DNA from: Arthrobacter sp. MYb229
Lineage (GTDB): Bacteria; Actinomycetota; Actinomycetes; Actinomycetales; Micrococcaceae
Direction: 5' to 3'
Assembly (NCBI RefSeq): GCF_002975405.1
Contig: NZ_PCPS01000001.1
Location: forward strand, 1,116,001-1,180,000
DNA length: 64,000 nt
Position numbers and translations under genes: made by a program. Positions 1 through 7,638 of this stretch are shown here, in pieces (within the stretch, counting starts at the first letter, position 1; every line of letters starts with the position of its first letter). The notes below the pieces were generated by a model that was given only the letters and a program-made list of their open reading frames with translations, was not told where the DNA came from and did not search any database.

Positions 1-237
1 AAATTCTACGACGAGCTCAACCACATTCACCCGTTCCGTGAAGGAAATGGCAGAGTGCAACGAACTTACTGGTCGAGAATAGCGTTTTCCGCCGGTTGGT
101 ATTTGGTTTGGCAGCCTATACAAGGTAACGAATTGAACGAGACAAGTAGAATCGCAAGGGAAGATCTGAATCTAGAGCCTTTGCGTCGGGCTCTGGATAA
201 ATGTGTCACGGCCGTACCCCCGGTTTTAAGAACCTGA
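1..237 (+). CDS. Fic-domain protein, C-terminal part (truncated by window edge)
   Basis: The frame is open from base 1 and ends at a TGA at 235-237. It begins inside the Fic active-site loop: residues 10-18 read HPFREGNGR, followed by VQR, matching the family motif HxFx(D/E)GNGRxxR. Fic proteins usually transfer AMP or another nucleotide moiety from ATP to a target hydroxyl, with the motif His as base and the following residues binding phosphate. About 60 residues follow the motif, a normal C-terminal length. The N-terminus, and any inhibitory helix or antitoxin gene, lies outside the window. No bacterial effector features can be judged. It sits next to broken genes, so it may belong to an accessory island. 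Family identity is clear; toxin or housekeeping role is not. Confidence 0.85.
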   Translation, partial: KFYDELNHIHPFREGNGRVQRTYWSRIAFSAGWYLVWQPIQGNELNETSRIAREDLNLEPLRRALDKCVTAVPPVLRT

Positions 238-466
238 ATTGTTCCACGTACCGTTGCACGGTGATTTATTTACCGCATCTGCTACTTTCATTGGCCCTGA
301 GTCCCCGCCTTCGGTCTGCCCGTCGATGCGTAGGATCAGGTGAGCTAGCGGTTGCCAGCTGTCCAAGTAGGTCTTGCATGACTTCGCTGACTCCTCGGGA
401 GGGCGACCACTGATCTACTCCGAGCACCGCAACGTCCGTGACCGTCGTGTAAGTTGTTTTAGCCAT
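226..466 (-). pseudogene. Unknown small gene, probably frameshifted
   Basis: A minus-strand ATG at 466 opens a protein-like start, MAKTTYTTVTDVAVLGVDQW. Near 370-420 the protein-like quality moves to another frame, which reads on as KTYLDSWQPLAHLILRIDG and ends at a TAA at 226-228, converging on the Fic stop. The total length leaves one extra base, as expected for a single indel. I do not recognise a family. The gene lies 22 bases after the reading frame at 489-857 on the same strand, so the two could be remnants of one operon. Base composition is lower in GC than the genes after 1.5 kb, suggesting acquired DNA in decay. Confidence 0.3.
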
Positions 467-488
467 GGTGCAAGTATGGGAAACCCTG

Positions 489-857
489 CTAGGCGTCTAG
501 GAAGTCCAGGTAGCCCTCGAATAACTTTTTGCGGACTCCCGGCACGTTCGATTCAACGATAAGGTTCAGTTCGTCTGCGTGGTCATGGGCTCGGTGCGGG
601 AAATAGCCGGCAGCGTCGCGTTCACGTTTCGGAAGTAGCTGCATAAATGCCACGGACGTCCACTTCAACAATCGCGGCTGGTCCCAAACATTCCGGTTCA
701 GCACAAAAAGCCTTGTTACATTTGGTTCACGAGAGTTTTCATTTTCCACTGAAACCAATGCGGCAGGATGGCTCCAATCGCGCTGCAATAGTTCAGTTGC
801 AAACCCTAAAAATTCACCGCGCTCATTTGGCCAATCCGTCCTTGTTTCACCTGCCCG
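489..857 (-). pseudogene. Hypothetical protein without a usable start codon
   Basis: An open minus-strand frame runs from a stop at 858-860 to a TAG at 489-491 and reads as a plausible protein (WPNERGEFLGFATELLQRDW near its beginning, ending in KKLFEGYLDFLDA). It has no ATG or GTG near its N-terminus. The first possible start is a TTG at 788, which would discard the conserved-looking upstream residues, so the 5' end has probably been lost or shifted. I do not recognise a domain. It is followed at 22 bases by another broken frame, and the pair looks like a decayed two-gene unit. Confidence 0.35.
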
Positions 858-876
858 CTAGGGTCATACTTTGGTC

Positions 877-1074
877 ATGGAGATTGAAGTTCGGTACGTA
901 CACGCCGACGACATTTATGCGGTCAGCGTTCCCGACGTTGAAGGCGCTTTGACTCAGGCAAAAACCTGGGAGGAAGTGCCGTATATGGCACGTTCGGTGG
1001 TGGCCGACCTGACCGGCGTCGACATTGCGAGCGTGACCGTGGCAAGTGTTATCGAATTGGACGACGGCGACTAG
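877..1074 (+). CDS. HicB-like antitoxin-fold protein (orphan)
   Basis: A 65-residue protein from ATG 877; a TTG at 871 would add two residues but is less likely. The pattern is that of the HicB-like fold: a beta strand (IEVRYVHADD), the YAVSVPDVEG turn typical of HicB and related RNase H-like antitoxins, then an alpha helix (TWEEVPYMARSVVADLTG) and a closing strand. HicB normally neutralises the HicA mRNA interferase encoded just before it. No HicA frame is visible on either side, and there is no C-terminal DNA-binding domain. It is either a solitary HicB-like protein, which is common in actinobacteria, or a leftover of a pair. Confidence 0.6.
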   Translation: MEIEVRYVHADDIYAVSVPDVEGALTQAKTWEEVPYMARSVVADLTGVDIASVTVASVIELDDGD

Positions 1075-1148
1075 CTTCCACGTTGGGCCCGAAGTTTGCA
1101 CCATCCTTTGCACGGCCAGCCCAGTTGCTATGGCATGCCCGGCGCTGC

Positions 1149-1247
1149 CTAAACCATCAGCGCTTCGATATCGCGATCGAATTCGTACGGGGCATTCGTT
1201 TCATTTGACCGGACATACCGACCCTTGAATGCTGACCGAATCCAAGG
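1149..1247 (-). pseudogene. Possible gene fragment (C-terminus)
   Basis: A 33-codon minus-strand frame between stops, with no start codon, reads as convincing protein: RYVRSNETNAPYEFDRDIEA, ending LMV and TAG at 1149-1151. It has the look of the last residues of a real enzyme, but I cannot name the family. The rest of 1075-1500 shows no gene on either strand. Confidence 0.2.
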
Positions 1248-1500
1248 TTAACTCTCCAGAACTCGCTAGGTGGGCACGCAGTTGAGCGAAAAGTTGCTGG
1301 AATCGGCTCATCGCCCTTCATTATCTAGTCGACCGGTAGCAGCCTTATACGCGTGGGCGTTCTGGTTGCACCGCCTGCCCGTCCACCAATCCGCTGCACG
1401 CCGAGCCAGGCCGAACCAACCCATCGCGGCTATTGGTAATATCGACTCGACCCTCATTTGTCCTACGGTCTTATCCCCGATCCGGCTGGAGCCTCTTTTC

Positions 1501-2688
1501 ATGCGCATCGCCATGCTCTCCCTGCACACCTCCCCCATGCAGCAGCCCGGGTCCGGAGACGCCGGAGGCATGAACGTCTACATCCAGAATCTCTCCTATG
1601 CCCTCGGTGCGCTGGGGCACGAGGTGCATATGCTCACCCGCACCGCCGAGCCAAGCAGCAGCGCCGAAGTAACCCCGGGCGTGTGGATGCATCAGGTGCA
1701 GGTCGCCGCCGGCCAGGTGCTGAGCAAGGACGAACTGCCGGGTATCATCGATGCGGCCGCCGAGCGGATCGCCGCTCATTTGAGCGAGCTGAAGATCGAC
1801 ATCGTGCACGCGCACTATTGGCTTTCGGGCCTGGTCGGGCGGCAGCTTGCCGCAGCCTGGCAGGTGCCGCTGGTGCTCACCATGCACACCTCGGCGGCGG
1901 CCAAGGAGTTCGAGTCCGGACTACCCGAGCCGGAGCTGCGCAAGGAATCCGAGCGGGCATTGCTGGCCCAGGCCGACCGGGTGATCGCCAATACCCCCGT
2001 CGAGGCCGCCCAGCTCGAGCGCTTCTACCAGCTCGAACGCGAGCGGCTCGACGTGGTGCTCCCGGGGGTCGACCACCGCATTTTCCACCCGGAGCAGGAC
2101 AAGCTTGCCCGCCCCCTGGGCGAGGATGACCTGCATCTGGTTTACGCCGGGCGCATGCAGCGGCTCAAGGGGGCGCACCTGCTCATCGAGGCGCTGGGCA
2201 TTGCCCAGCGCAGCGCACCCGAGCTGCGCATTACCGCCTCGCTCTTCGGCGCGCTCTCCGGCGGCGGGGACTACGACCTGCCGGCCCTGGGCCGCCGCGA
2301 AGGCATCACCGAGCGCTTGAGCTTCTTCGGACCGCTGCAGCCGGCCGAACTGGCAGCGGTTTTCGCCAACGCCGATGTGGTCGCCGTGCCATCGCTTTCG
2401 GAGACCTTCGGGCTGGTCGCCGCCGAGGCGCAGGCCTGCGGCACTCCGGTGCTGGCCAATCGGGTCGGCGGATTGGGCTACGCGGTGGACGATGGGGTTT
2501 CGGGCTGGCTGATTCCCGAGCCCTCGGCACAACTGTGGGCGCAGCAGCTGATCGAACTGGCCCGCAATCCGGCGCGGGTGACCCGGGCCGGGCATGCGGC
2601 CCTGGAGCATTCGGGCGAATTCACCTGGGAGCGGGCCGCGGTGTCCACGCTGGCCAGCTACCGCATGTCCTGCCAATGCCGTTCCTAA
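1501..2688 (+). CDS. mshA: MshA-type glycosyltransferase (D-inositol-3-phosphate GlcNAc transferase)
   Basis: 395 residues, GT4 family, GT-B fold. MshA joins GlcNAc from UDP-GlcNAc to 1L-myo-inositol-1-phosphate, the first step of mycothiol synthesis in the cytoplasm. The N-terminal Rossmann domain starts MRIAMLSLHTSP and carries the DAGGMNVYI loop characteristic of MshA. VHAHYWLSG and MHTS follow, and the C-terminal nucleotide-sugar domain has YAGRMQRLKG and the EX7E-type stretch ETFGLVAAEAQACGTPVLA. ATG 1501 is chosen because the homologous sequence begins there and GGAG lies about 9 bases upstream; the in-frame extension back to 1270 is not protein-like. The last residues (CQCRS) diverge from the usual tail. 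MshB, MshC and MshD are not in the window. Confidence 0.85.
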   Translation: MRIAMLSLHTSPMQQPGSGDAGGMNVYIQNLSYALGALGHEVHMLTRTAEPSSSAEVTPGVWMHQVQVAAGQVLSKDELPGIIDAAAERIAAHLSELKIDIVHAHYWLSGLVGRQLAAAWQVPLVLTMHTSAAAKEFESGLPEPELRKESERALLAQADRVIANTPVEAAQLERFYQLERERLDVVLPGVDHRIFHPEQDKLARPLGEDDLHLVYAGRMQRLKGAHLLIEALGIAQRSAPELRITASLFGALSGGGDYDLPALGRREGITERLSFFGPLQPAELAAVFANADVVAVPSLSETFGLVAAEAQACGTPVLANRVGGLGYAVDDGVSGWLIPEPSAQLWAQQLIELARNPARVTRAGHAALEHSGEFTWERAAVSTLASYRMSCQCRS

Positions 2689-2693
2689 GCGGT

Positions 2694-3671
2694 TCAGCTC
2701 CGCGGCTCGCCGGTGGACGCGGTGATCACCATGTCCTCGAGCTTGGGCAGCGCCGCGGCTAAACGGAGCTCGGCCTCGGCGGTGATCCCTTGGATCTGCG
2801 AGAGTGGCGCGTCGGCGACGAGGATCGTTGAGCTGCCCTGCAGCCGGTGCCCCACCCAACGCAATTGCAGCCGCGAGACTTCGAGCACCCCGGGAGCGCC
2901 TGCCAGCGCGGCCTGCGCGCGGGAAACCAGTTCGGGCTCGATGCCGTCCATCAGCCGCCGGCCGATGCTTTTGACCGTCCCGGCGAGCAGCACCAGGATC
3001 GCCGCGGAAATCAGCAGGCCGATGACCGGATCGGCCAGCGGGAAGCCGAGCATCACGCCCACCGCGCCGAAGACCACGGCCAGGGAGGTGAAGCCGTCGG
3101 TGCGCGCATGCACCCCGTCGGCCACCAGCGCGGCCGAGCCGATCTTCTGCCCGACCCGGATCCGGTAGACCGCCACCAGCTCATTGCCGGCGAAGCCGAT
3201 CACCCCCGCGGCGAGCACCCACCACAGGTTCTGCAGCGGCTGCGGGTTGACCAGCCGCTCGATCGAATGCCAGGCGGCGAGCACCGCGGACAGCGCAATG
3301 ACCAGCACGATGAACAGCCCAGCCAGGTCCTCGGCCCGCCCGTAGCCGTAGGTATAGCGCTTGCCCGCCGCCTTGCGGCCCAGAATGAACGCGATCCACA
3401 GCGGCACGGCGGTCAGCGCATCGGAGAAGTTGTGGATGGTGTCGGCCAGCAGCGCCACGGACCCGCTGAAGACCACCACGATCACCTGCAGCACCGTGGT
3501 GGCCAGCAGGATCACCATGCTCAGCTTCAGCGCGCGGATGCCCTCCCGGTTGGCCTCCATGGCGTCGTCGATGGAATCGGCGGCATCGTGGCTATGCGGC
3601 ATGAACAGCTCGATCAGCCACCCCTTGAAACCGGTGCGGTGCGTGTGCACGTGGTCAGCGGTGGCGTTCAC
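2694..3671 (-). CDS. Cation diffusion facilitator (CDF) metal/proton antiporter
   Basis: 325 residues from GTG 3671. CDF proteins export Zn2+, Co2+, Ni2+, Cd2+ or Fe2+ from the cytoplasm in exchange for protons. About six membrane segments are visible between residues 48 and 235. The two HxxxD half-sites of the transport site are intact: ADTIHNFSD (His80, Asp84) in TM2 and ADGVHARTD in TM5. A cytoplasmic C-terminal domain of about 90 residues follows. The N-terminus is His-rich (HVHTHRTG, PHSHDA) and may bind metal. The start overlaps the stop of the ArsR-type repressor gene by 4 bases, so the two genes are co-transcribed and probably metal-induced. The substrate cannot be told from sequence. 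Confidence 0.9.
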   Translation of the reverse strand: MNATADHVHTHRTGFKGWLIELFMPHSHDAADSIDDAMEANREGIRALKLSMVILLATTVLQVIVVVFSGSVALLADTIHNFSDALTAVPLWIAFILGRKAAGKRYTYGYGRAEDLAGLFIVLVIALSAVLAAWHSIERLVNPQPLQNLWWVLAAGVIGFAGNELVAVYRIRVGQKIGSAALVADGVHARTDGFTSLAVVFGAVGVMLGFPLADPVIGLLISAAILVLLAGTVKSIGRRLMDGIEPELVSRAQAALAGAPGVLEVSRLQLRWVGHRLQGSSTILVADAPLSQIQGITAEAELRLAAALPKLEDMVITASTGEPRS

Positions 3672-4030
3672 GGCGTAGCTCGCTCGCCGCGGTGGTGCGC
3701 GGGCACGCCGCCCAGGGCATGCTCGGCCTGGTAGATCGCGTCGGCCACCAGCTTCCTGGCATGCTCGTTCTCCAGCCGGTACAGCACCTTGGTGCCGTCC
3801 TGGCGGGTGGAAACCATCCGGGCCAGCCGCATCTTGGCCAGATGCTGGGAGACCGCAGCCGGGGATTTGCCCACGATGCCGGCCAGCGCGCCCACCGCCA
3901 TTTCACCTTCGCGCAGGGCCAGGATGATCCGTACCCGGGTGGCGTCTGCGAGCATGGAGAAGACCTCTACCGCGAGTTCCACATACTGGCTGTCGACCTG
4001 CAGCGAACAAACTCTCTTATCTGCATTCAT
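3668..4030 (-). CDS. ArsR/SmtB-family metal-sensing repressor
   Basis: 120 residues from ATG 4030; GTG 4036 is an alternative. A winged helix-turn-helix (residues ~20-85: FSMLADATRVRIILALREGE ... GKSPAAVSQHLAKMRLARMV ... VLYRLEN) is followed by a C-terminal helix, NEHARKLVADAIYQAEHALG. That helix aligns with the alpha-5 sensor site of NmtR/SmtB proteins. From memory of the family, two of the four ligand positions differ (Asn for Asp, Gln for one His), so the metal specificity may be unusual. It likely represses itself and the CDF exporter it overlaps. A -10 box ends 6 bases before ATG 4030, suggesting a leaderless mRNA and supporting this start. Confidence 0.88.
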   Translation of the reverse strand: MNADKRVCSLQVDSQYVELAVEVFSMLADATRVRIILALREGEMAVGALAGIVGKSPAAVSQHLAKMRLARMVSTRQDGTKVLYRLENEHARKLVADAIYQAEHALGGVPAHHRGERATP

Positions 4031-4036
4031 ACGCAC

Positions 4037-4042
4037 ATTATG
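4037..4042 (-). promoter_or_regulatory. -10 box of the arsR-CDF operon
   Basis: CATAAT on the minus strand, 6 bases before the ATG at 4030. This spacing puts the transcription start on the start codon. No Shine-Dalgarno sequence precedes the gene. Confidence 0.5.
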
Positions 4043-4085
4043 GCATTACAGGCCTTTCCCGGCTAGGGCCCGCCGCCAGCGGGCG

Positions 4086-4940
4086 CTAGACCTCGCGGGT
4101 CAGCCGCAGCTCGAAGTGCGGCTTGCCCCTGCGCGGATTCCAGCCCTGCACCGCGAACCCCGTGGCGCTGGGCGCAAAGGCCAAGTCCACGACGGCCGGC
4201 AGCACCACCGGAGTATGGAATTCGATCTCCCACTCGTAGTTCCCGCTGGCGGGCTCGATCGCCGCCAGCGCGCGGGCGGCCAGGTAGATGCCGTGCGCGA
4301 TGGCCCCGGGCATGCCCAAGGCCTTGGCGCTCAGCGGGCTGAGGTGAATCGGGTTGTAGTCCCCCGCCACCGCGGCCCAGCGCCGTCCGGTGCCGCCGTC
4401 CAGTTTCCAGGCGGCGGTGCGTTGCGGCGGCACAAAGGGCTCATGGGCCTTAGCCGGAGTTTCTCCGCCCAGCCTGACGCCCTTGGCCAGAAAGGTGCTG
4501 CGCAGCGTGAGCCGGGTTTCCCCGGCGACCACGATCTTCACCACCAGATCGCAGCAGGCCCCCTTGGCGTGGGCCACCAGGTTCTCGGCATTCACCTCGA
4601 CGTCGAAGACCTCCTCCTGGCCCAGCGGCTCGGTGACCGAGACCTGGTTGCCCAGGTGGATCATGCCCAGCAGCGGCAGCGGGAAGTCACCGCGCAGCAT
4701 CAGCGACATCGCCAGCGGGAAGGCCAGCGAGTGCACATACAGGCTCGGAAGCTTGCCGTTGACCGGCGCGCTCACCGCCTGGCGGTAGGCGGTGAGTTTT
4801 TCTTGATCCGCTCGGGCACCTTGGAAGATCAGCGTCACCTCGGGCAGCACCGGATTTTTCGGCTTGCGCGTGAGGGTTTTCACCGCCCGGGCATAGACCG
4901 CGGCCATAGTCGGGATTTCGGTGACTAGCTCGGCGCCCAT
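4086..4940 (-). CDS. MaoC-like (R)-specific enoyl-CoA hydratase
   Basis: 284 residues, two hot-dog domains. The C-terminal half carries the hydratase-2 motif: GDYNPIHLS (catalytic Asp and His) with AKALGMPGAIAHGIYLAARAL after it. The N-terminal half is a degenerate hot-dog repeat. Such enzymes hydrate trans-2-enoyl-CoA to (R)-3-hydroxyacyl-CoA, or act as the dehydratase of a FAS-II-like cycle with FabG4-type reductases. The ATG at 4940 directly abuts the FabG stop at 4941, so translation is coupled. It is the last gene of the thiolase-FabG-MaoC operon. The exact substrate and physiological direction are not visible. Confidence 0.85.
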   Translation of the reverse strand: MGAELVTEIPTMAAVYARAVKTLTRKPKNPVLPEVTLIFQGARADQEKLTAYRQAVSAPVNGKLPSLYVHSLAFPLAMSLMLRGDFPLPLLGMIHLGNQVSVTEPLGQEEVFDVEVNAENLVAHAKGACCDLVVKIVVAGETRLTLRSTFLAKGVRLGGETPAKAHEPFVPPQRTAAWKLDGGTGRRWAAVAGDYNPIHLSPLSAKALGMPGAIAHGIYLAARALAAIEPASGNYEWEIEFHTPVVLPAVVDLAFAPSATGFAVQGWNPRRGKPHFELRLTREV

Positions 4941-6278
4941 CTAGGCACCCACCAGCGACTGGCCGCAGACGCGCAAGGTCGAACCGTTCAGCCCGGCCGC
5001 CGCGTCGGAGCCGAGGAAGGCGATGGCCTCGGCCACGTCCACCGGCAATCCGCCCTGCATCAGCGAGGGCAGCACCAGGCGCGCCACCGTGCGGGTGCCC
5101 AGCGGGATCTTCGCGGTCATCTCGGTTTCGATGAACCCGGGGGCCACCGCGGCGATCGAGCCGCCGTGCTCGGCGAACAGCCCCGCGCTGGCGCGCACCA
5201 TGCCGATCACCCCGGCCTTGCTCGCCGCATAGTTCGTCTGCCCGCGGTTGCCGGCGATCCCGGAGGTGGAGGCCAGCGAGACCACGCGCAGACCCGGCAG
5301 CTTCGCGGCGAGGAAGACCTCGTTCATGCGCAGCTGGGCGGTGATGTTCACCGCGATCACCGAGTCCCAGCGCCCGGCGTCCATATTCGCCAGCAGCTTG
5401 TCCCGGGTGATGCCGGCGTTGTGCACCACCAGATCCAGCCCGCCGTGGCGGGACAGGGCGTGATCCAGGATCCGCGCCCCGGCGTCCGTGGAGGTGACAT
5501 CCAGTTGCAAGGTGGTGCCGCCGACCTCGTTGGCCACCTTGGCCAGCGCATCCCCGGCGGCCGGCATATCCACCAGCACCACCTGCGCCCCATCGCGGGC
5601 CAGCGTGCGGGCGATGTCCGCGCCGATGCCGCGGGCGGCGCCGGTGACCACCGCGACCTTGCCGCTCAGCGGTGCGCGGAAATCTGCCGGAAGCTCGCCC
5701 TGCGCGGTCCGCACGCCCAAGAATTGGCCGTGCACATAGGCGCTGCGCCCGGAGAAGAAGAAGCGCAGGGCGCCCAGCGCGCTCGGGCTGTCCAGCTGGG
5801 TTTCGTTTTCCAGCACGATGCCGTTGGCCGTGGCCCCGGCGCGCATTTCGCGTCCGAGCGAACGGATGACCCCATCGATGCCCTGGCGCACCGCGGCGAC
5901 CGCGGGAGCATTCTCGGCCAGCGCGGGGCGGGAGAAGGAGACCAGGCGCGCCCCGGGGACCAGCTGGCGCAGCGCGGCGCCGGTGCTCAGCATCAGCTCC
6001 GAGAGCTGTTCGGGGTCGGTGAGCTCATCGAGCAGCAGCACGATCCCGCCGAGCTTGCTCTGCCCCGCGTCGTGCCGGCGTACGTCCAGCCCCCAGGAGA
6101 CCAGGGTGTCGCACAGCTGTTGGGCGCGTGCGGAGGCGCCGAGCACCAGCACCGGGCCGGGCAGCAGCGCGGTGTCCGGGGTGTAGCGGCGCAGCCGCGG
6201 CGGACGGGGCAGCCCGAGCAGCTTGGCCAGCTTCTTGGTCATTCCGCTATTAACTAGTTCCAGGTACTTATCTGCCAT
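4941..6278 (-). CDS. Long (FabG4-type) 3-oxoacyl-thioester reductase
   Basis: 445 residues, about 200 more than ordinary FabG. The first ~200 residues form a degenerate flavodoxin/Rossmann-like domain (GPVLVLGASARAQQ). Residues ~205-445 are a full short-chain dehydrogenase with VVTGAARGIGADIA for the nucleotide and NYAASKAG plus the SLASTSGIAG serine for catalysis. This architecture matches high-molecular-weight FabG4 (Rv0242c type), an NADH-dependent 3-ketoacyl-CoA reductase. It begins one base after the thiolase stop and ends one base before the MaoC start. The three genes therefore encode reductase, hydratase and thiolase of one acyl-CoA pathway. Confidence 0.88.
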   Translation of the reverse strand: MADKYLELVNSGMTKKLAKLLGLPRPPRLRRYTPDTALLPGPVLVLGASARAQQLCDTLVSWGLDVRRHDAGQSKLGGIVLLLDELTDPEQLSELMLSTGAALRQLVPGARLVSFSRPALAENAPAVAAVRQGIDGVIRSLGREMRAGATANGIVLENETQLDSPSALGALRFFFSGRSAYVHGQFLGVRTAQGELPADFRAPLSGKVAVVTGAARGIGADIARTLARDGAQVVLVDMPAAGDALAKVANEVGGTTLQLDVTSTDAGARILDHALSRHGGLDLVVHNAGITRDKLLANMDAGRWDSVIAVNITAQLRMNEVFLAAKLPGLRVVSLASTSGIAGNRGQTNYAASKAGVIGMVRASAGLFAEHGGSIAAVAPGFIETEMTAKIPLGTRTVARLVLPSLMQGGLPVDVAEAIAFLGSDAAAGLNGSTLRVCGQSLVGA

Positions 6279-7574
6279 TTAGCTTCGTGCCTCCAAGATT
6301 GCCACTACGCCCTGTCCGCCGGCGGCGCACACCGAAATCAGTGCGCGCCCCGAACCCTTTTCATGCAGCATTTTCGCGGTGCTGGCGATCAGCCGTCCGC
6401 CGGTGGCGGCGAACGGGTGCCCGGCGGCCAGCGAGGAGCCGTTGACGTTCAGCTTAGCCCGGTCGATGGAGCCCAGCGGCGCATCCAGCCCGAGCTTTTC
6501 GCGGCAGAACTCCGCCGATTCCCAGGCCTTCAGCGTGGCGAGCACGGTGCCGGCGAAGGCCTCGTGGATCTCGACGAAGTCGAAGTCGCCCAGCGTGAGG
6601 TTATTGCGCTCCAGCAGCCGGGCGGTGGCGTAGGCCGGGGCCATCAGCAGCCCCTCGGCGCCGTGCACGAAGTCCACCGCGGCGGCCTCGAAGTCCACGA
6701 AGTTCGCCAGCATCGGCAGGTCGTTGTCCGCCGCGAACTCTTCGCTGCCCAGCAGCACCGCGGAGGCGCCGTCGGTCAGCGGGGTGGAGTTCGCCGCGGT
6801 CATCGTCGCTTCCTCGCCCAGGGTTTTGCCGAAGGCCGGCTTGAGCTTGGCCAGCTTTTCCATGCTCGAGTCGGGACGCAGGTTATTGTCCCTGGCCAGG
6901 CCGTTGAACGCGGTGAGCAGGTCATCGAAGAAGCCGCGCTCGTAGGCGGCGGCCAGATTCTGGTGGCTGGCCAGCGCCAGCTCGTCCTGTTCCGCCCGGG
7001 TGACGCCCCAGGCGTGGGTGGTGATCGCCTGGTGCTCGCCCATGGACAGCCCGGTGCGCGGCTCGCCGGTGCCCGGAGCCGAGGGGGCCAGATGCGCCGG
7101 GCGCAGCTTGGACAGGGCGGTGAGCTTGGCCTTGGTGCTGCGCGCGCGGGAGAGTTCCAGCAGCACCGCGCGCAGCCCCTCGGAGACGACGATCGGCGCG
7201 TCACTGGTGGTGTCCACCCCGCCGCCGATGGCCGAGTCGAGCTGGCCGAGCTTGATCTTGTTGGCCAGCGAGCCGATGGCCTCCATGCCGGTGGCGCAGG
7301 CCATCTGCACGTCGTAGGCCGGGGTGGCGGCGTCCAGCGAGCTGCCGAGCACCGACTCGCGGACCAGGTTGAAGTCCTTGGAGTGCTTGAGCACCGCGCC
7401 GCCGGCCACGGCGCCCAGGCGCGCACCCTGCAGGCCGAAGCGGGCCACCAGGCCTTCCAGTGCTGCGGTGAACATGTCCTGGTTCGAGACGTTGACGTAG
7501 GCGGTGTTCGAACGGGCGAAGGGAATGCGGTTGCCACCGATGATGACTGCATTGCGCACTGGCTGGTCGGCCAT
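6279..7574 (-). CDS. Acetyl-CoA acyltransferase (thiolase, FadA/FadI type)
   Basis: 431 residues. Thiolases cleave 3-ketoacyl-CoA with CoA to acetyl-CoA and a shortened acyl-CoA. The nucleophile is Cys93 in MACATGMEA. The catalytic His lies in NGSSLAAGHPFAATGGR and the second Cys in SVCAAGGQGV near the C-terminus. Length and motifs fit FadI-like degradative thiolases. AGGAG lies 7 bases before ATG 7574. It heads an operon with FabG4 and MaoC homologues and faces the TetR gene across a 64-base region with a near-perfect palindrome, so it is probably repressed until an acyl-CoA ligand appears. Confidence 0.9.
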   Translation of the reverse strand: MADQPVRNAVIIGGNRIPFARSNTAYVNVSNQDMFTAALEGLVARFGLQGARLGAVAGGAVLKHSKDFNLVRESVLGSSLDAATPAYDVQMACATGMEAIGSLANKIKLGQLDSAIGGGVDTTSDAPIVVSEGLRAVLLELSRARSTKAKLTALSKLRPAHLAPSAPGTGEPRTGLSMGEHQAITTHAWGVTRAEQDELALASHQNLAAAYERGFFDDLLTAFNGLARDNNLRPDSSMEKLAKLKPAFGKTLGEEATMTAANSTPLTDGASAVLLGSEEFAADNDLPMLANFVDFEAAAVDFVHGAEGLLMAPAYATARLLERNNLTLGDFDFVEIHEAFAGTVLATLKAWESAEFCREKLGLDAPLGSIDRAKLNVNGSSLAAGHPFAATGGRLIASTAKMLHEKGSGRALISVCAAGGQGVVAILEARS

Positions 7575-7607
7575 GAAGGAACTCCTAGGGTTGTGAGAAG
7601 TATTACT

Positions 7608-7638
7608 GTAACCAAGAGTACATGATACTCTGGGTTAC
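7608..7638. promoter_or_regulatory. Palindromic operator, probably for the adjacent TetR regulator
   Basis: Inverted repeat GTAACCAAGAGTA - CATGA - TACTCTGGGTTAC with 12 of 13 paired positions. It fills the space between the divergent thiolase and tetR genes, and its right arm ends at the base before GTG 7639. It covers the TACTCT box likely used as the tetR -10 and lies where the thiolase promoter must be, so one dimer pair could silence both directions. Confidence 0.75.

Noticed and set aside
1270-1500. N-terminal extension of mshA
   Set aside because: The frame is open but not protein-like, and homology and a Shine-Dalgarno sequence place the start at 1501.
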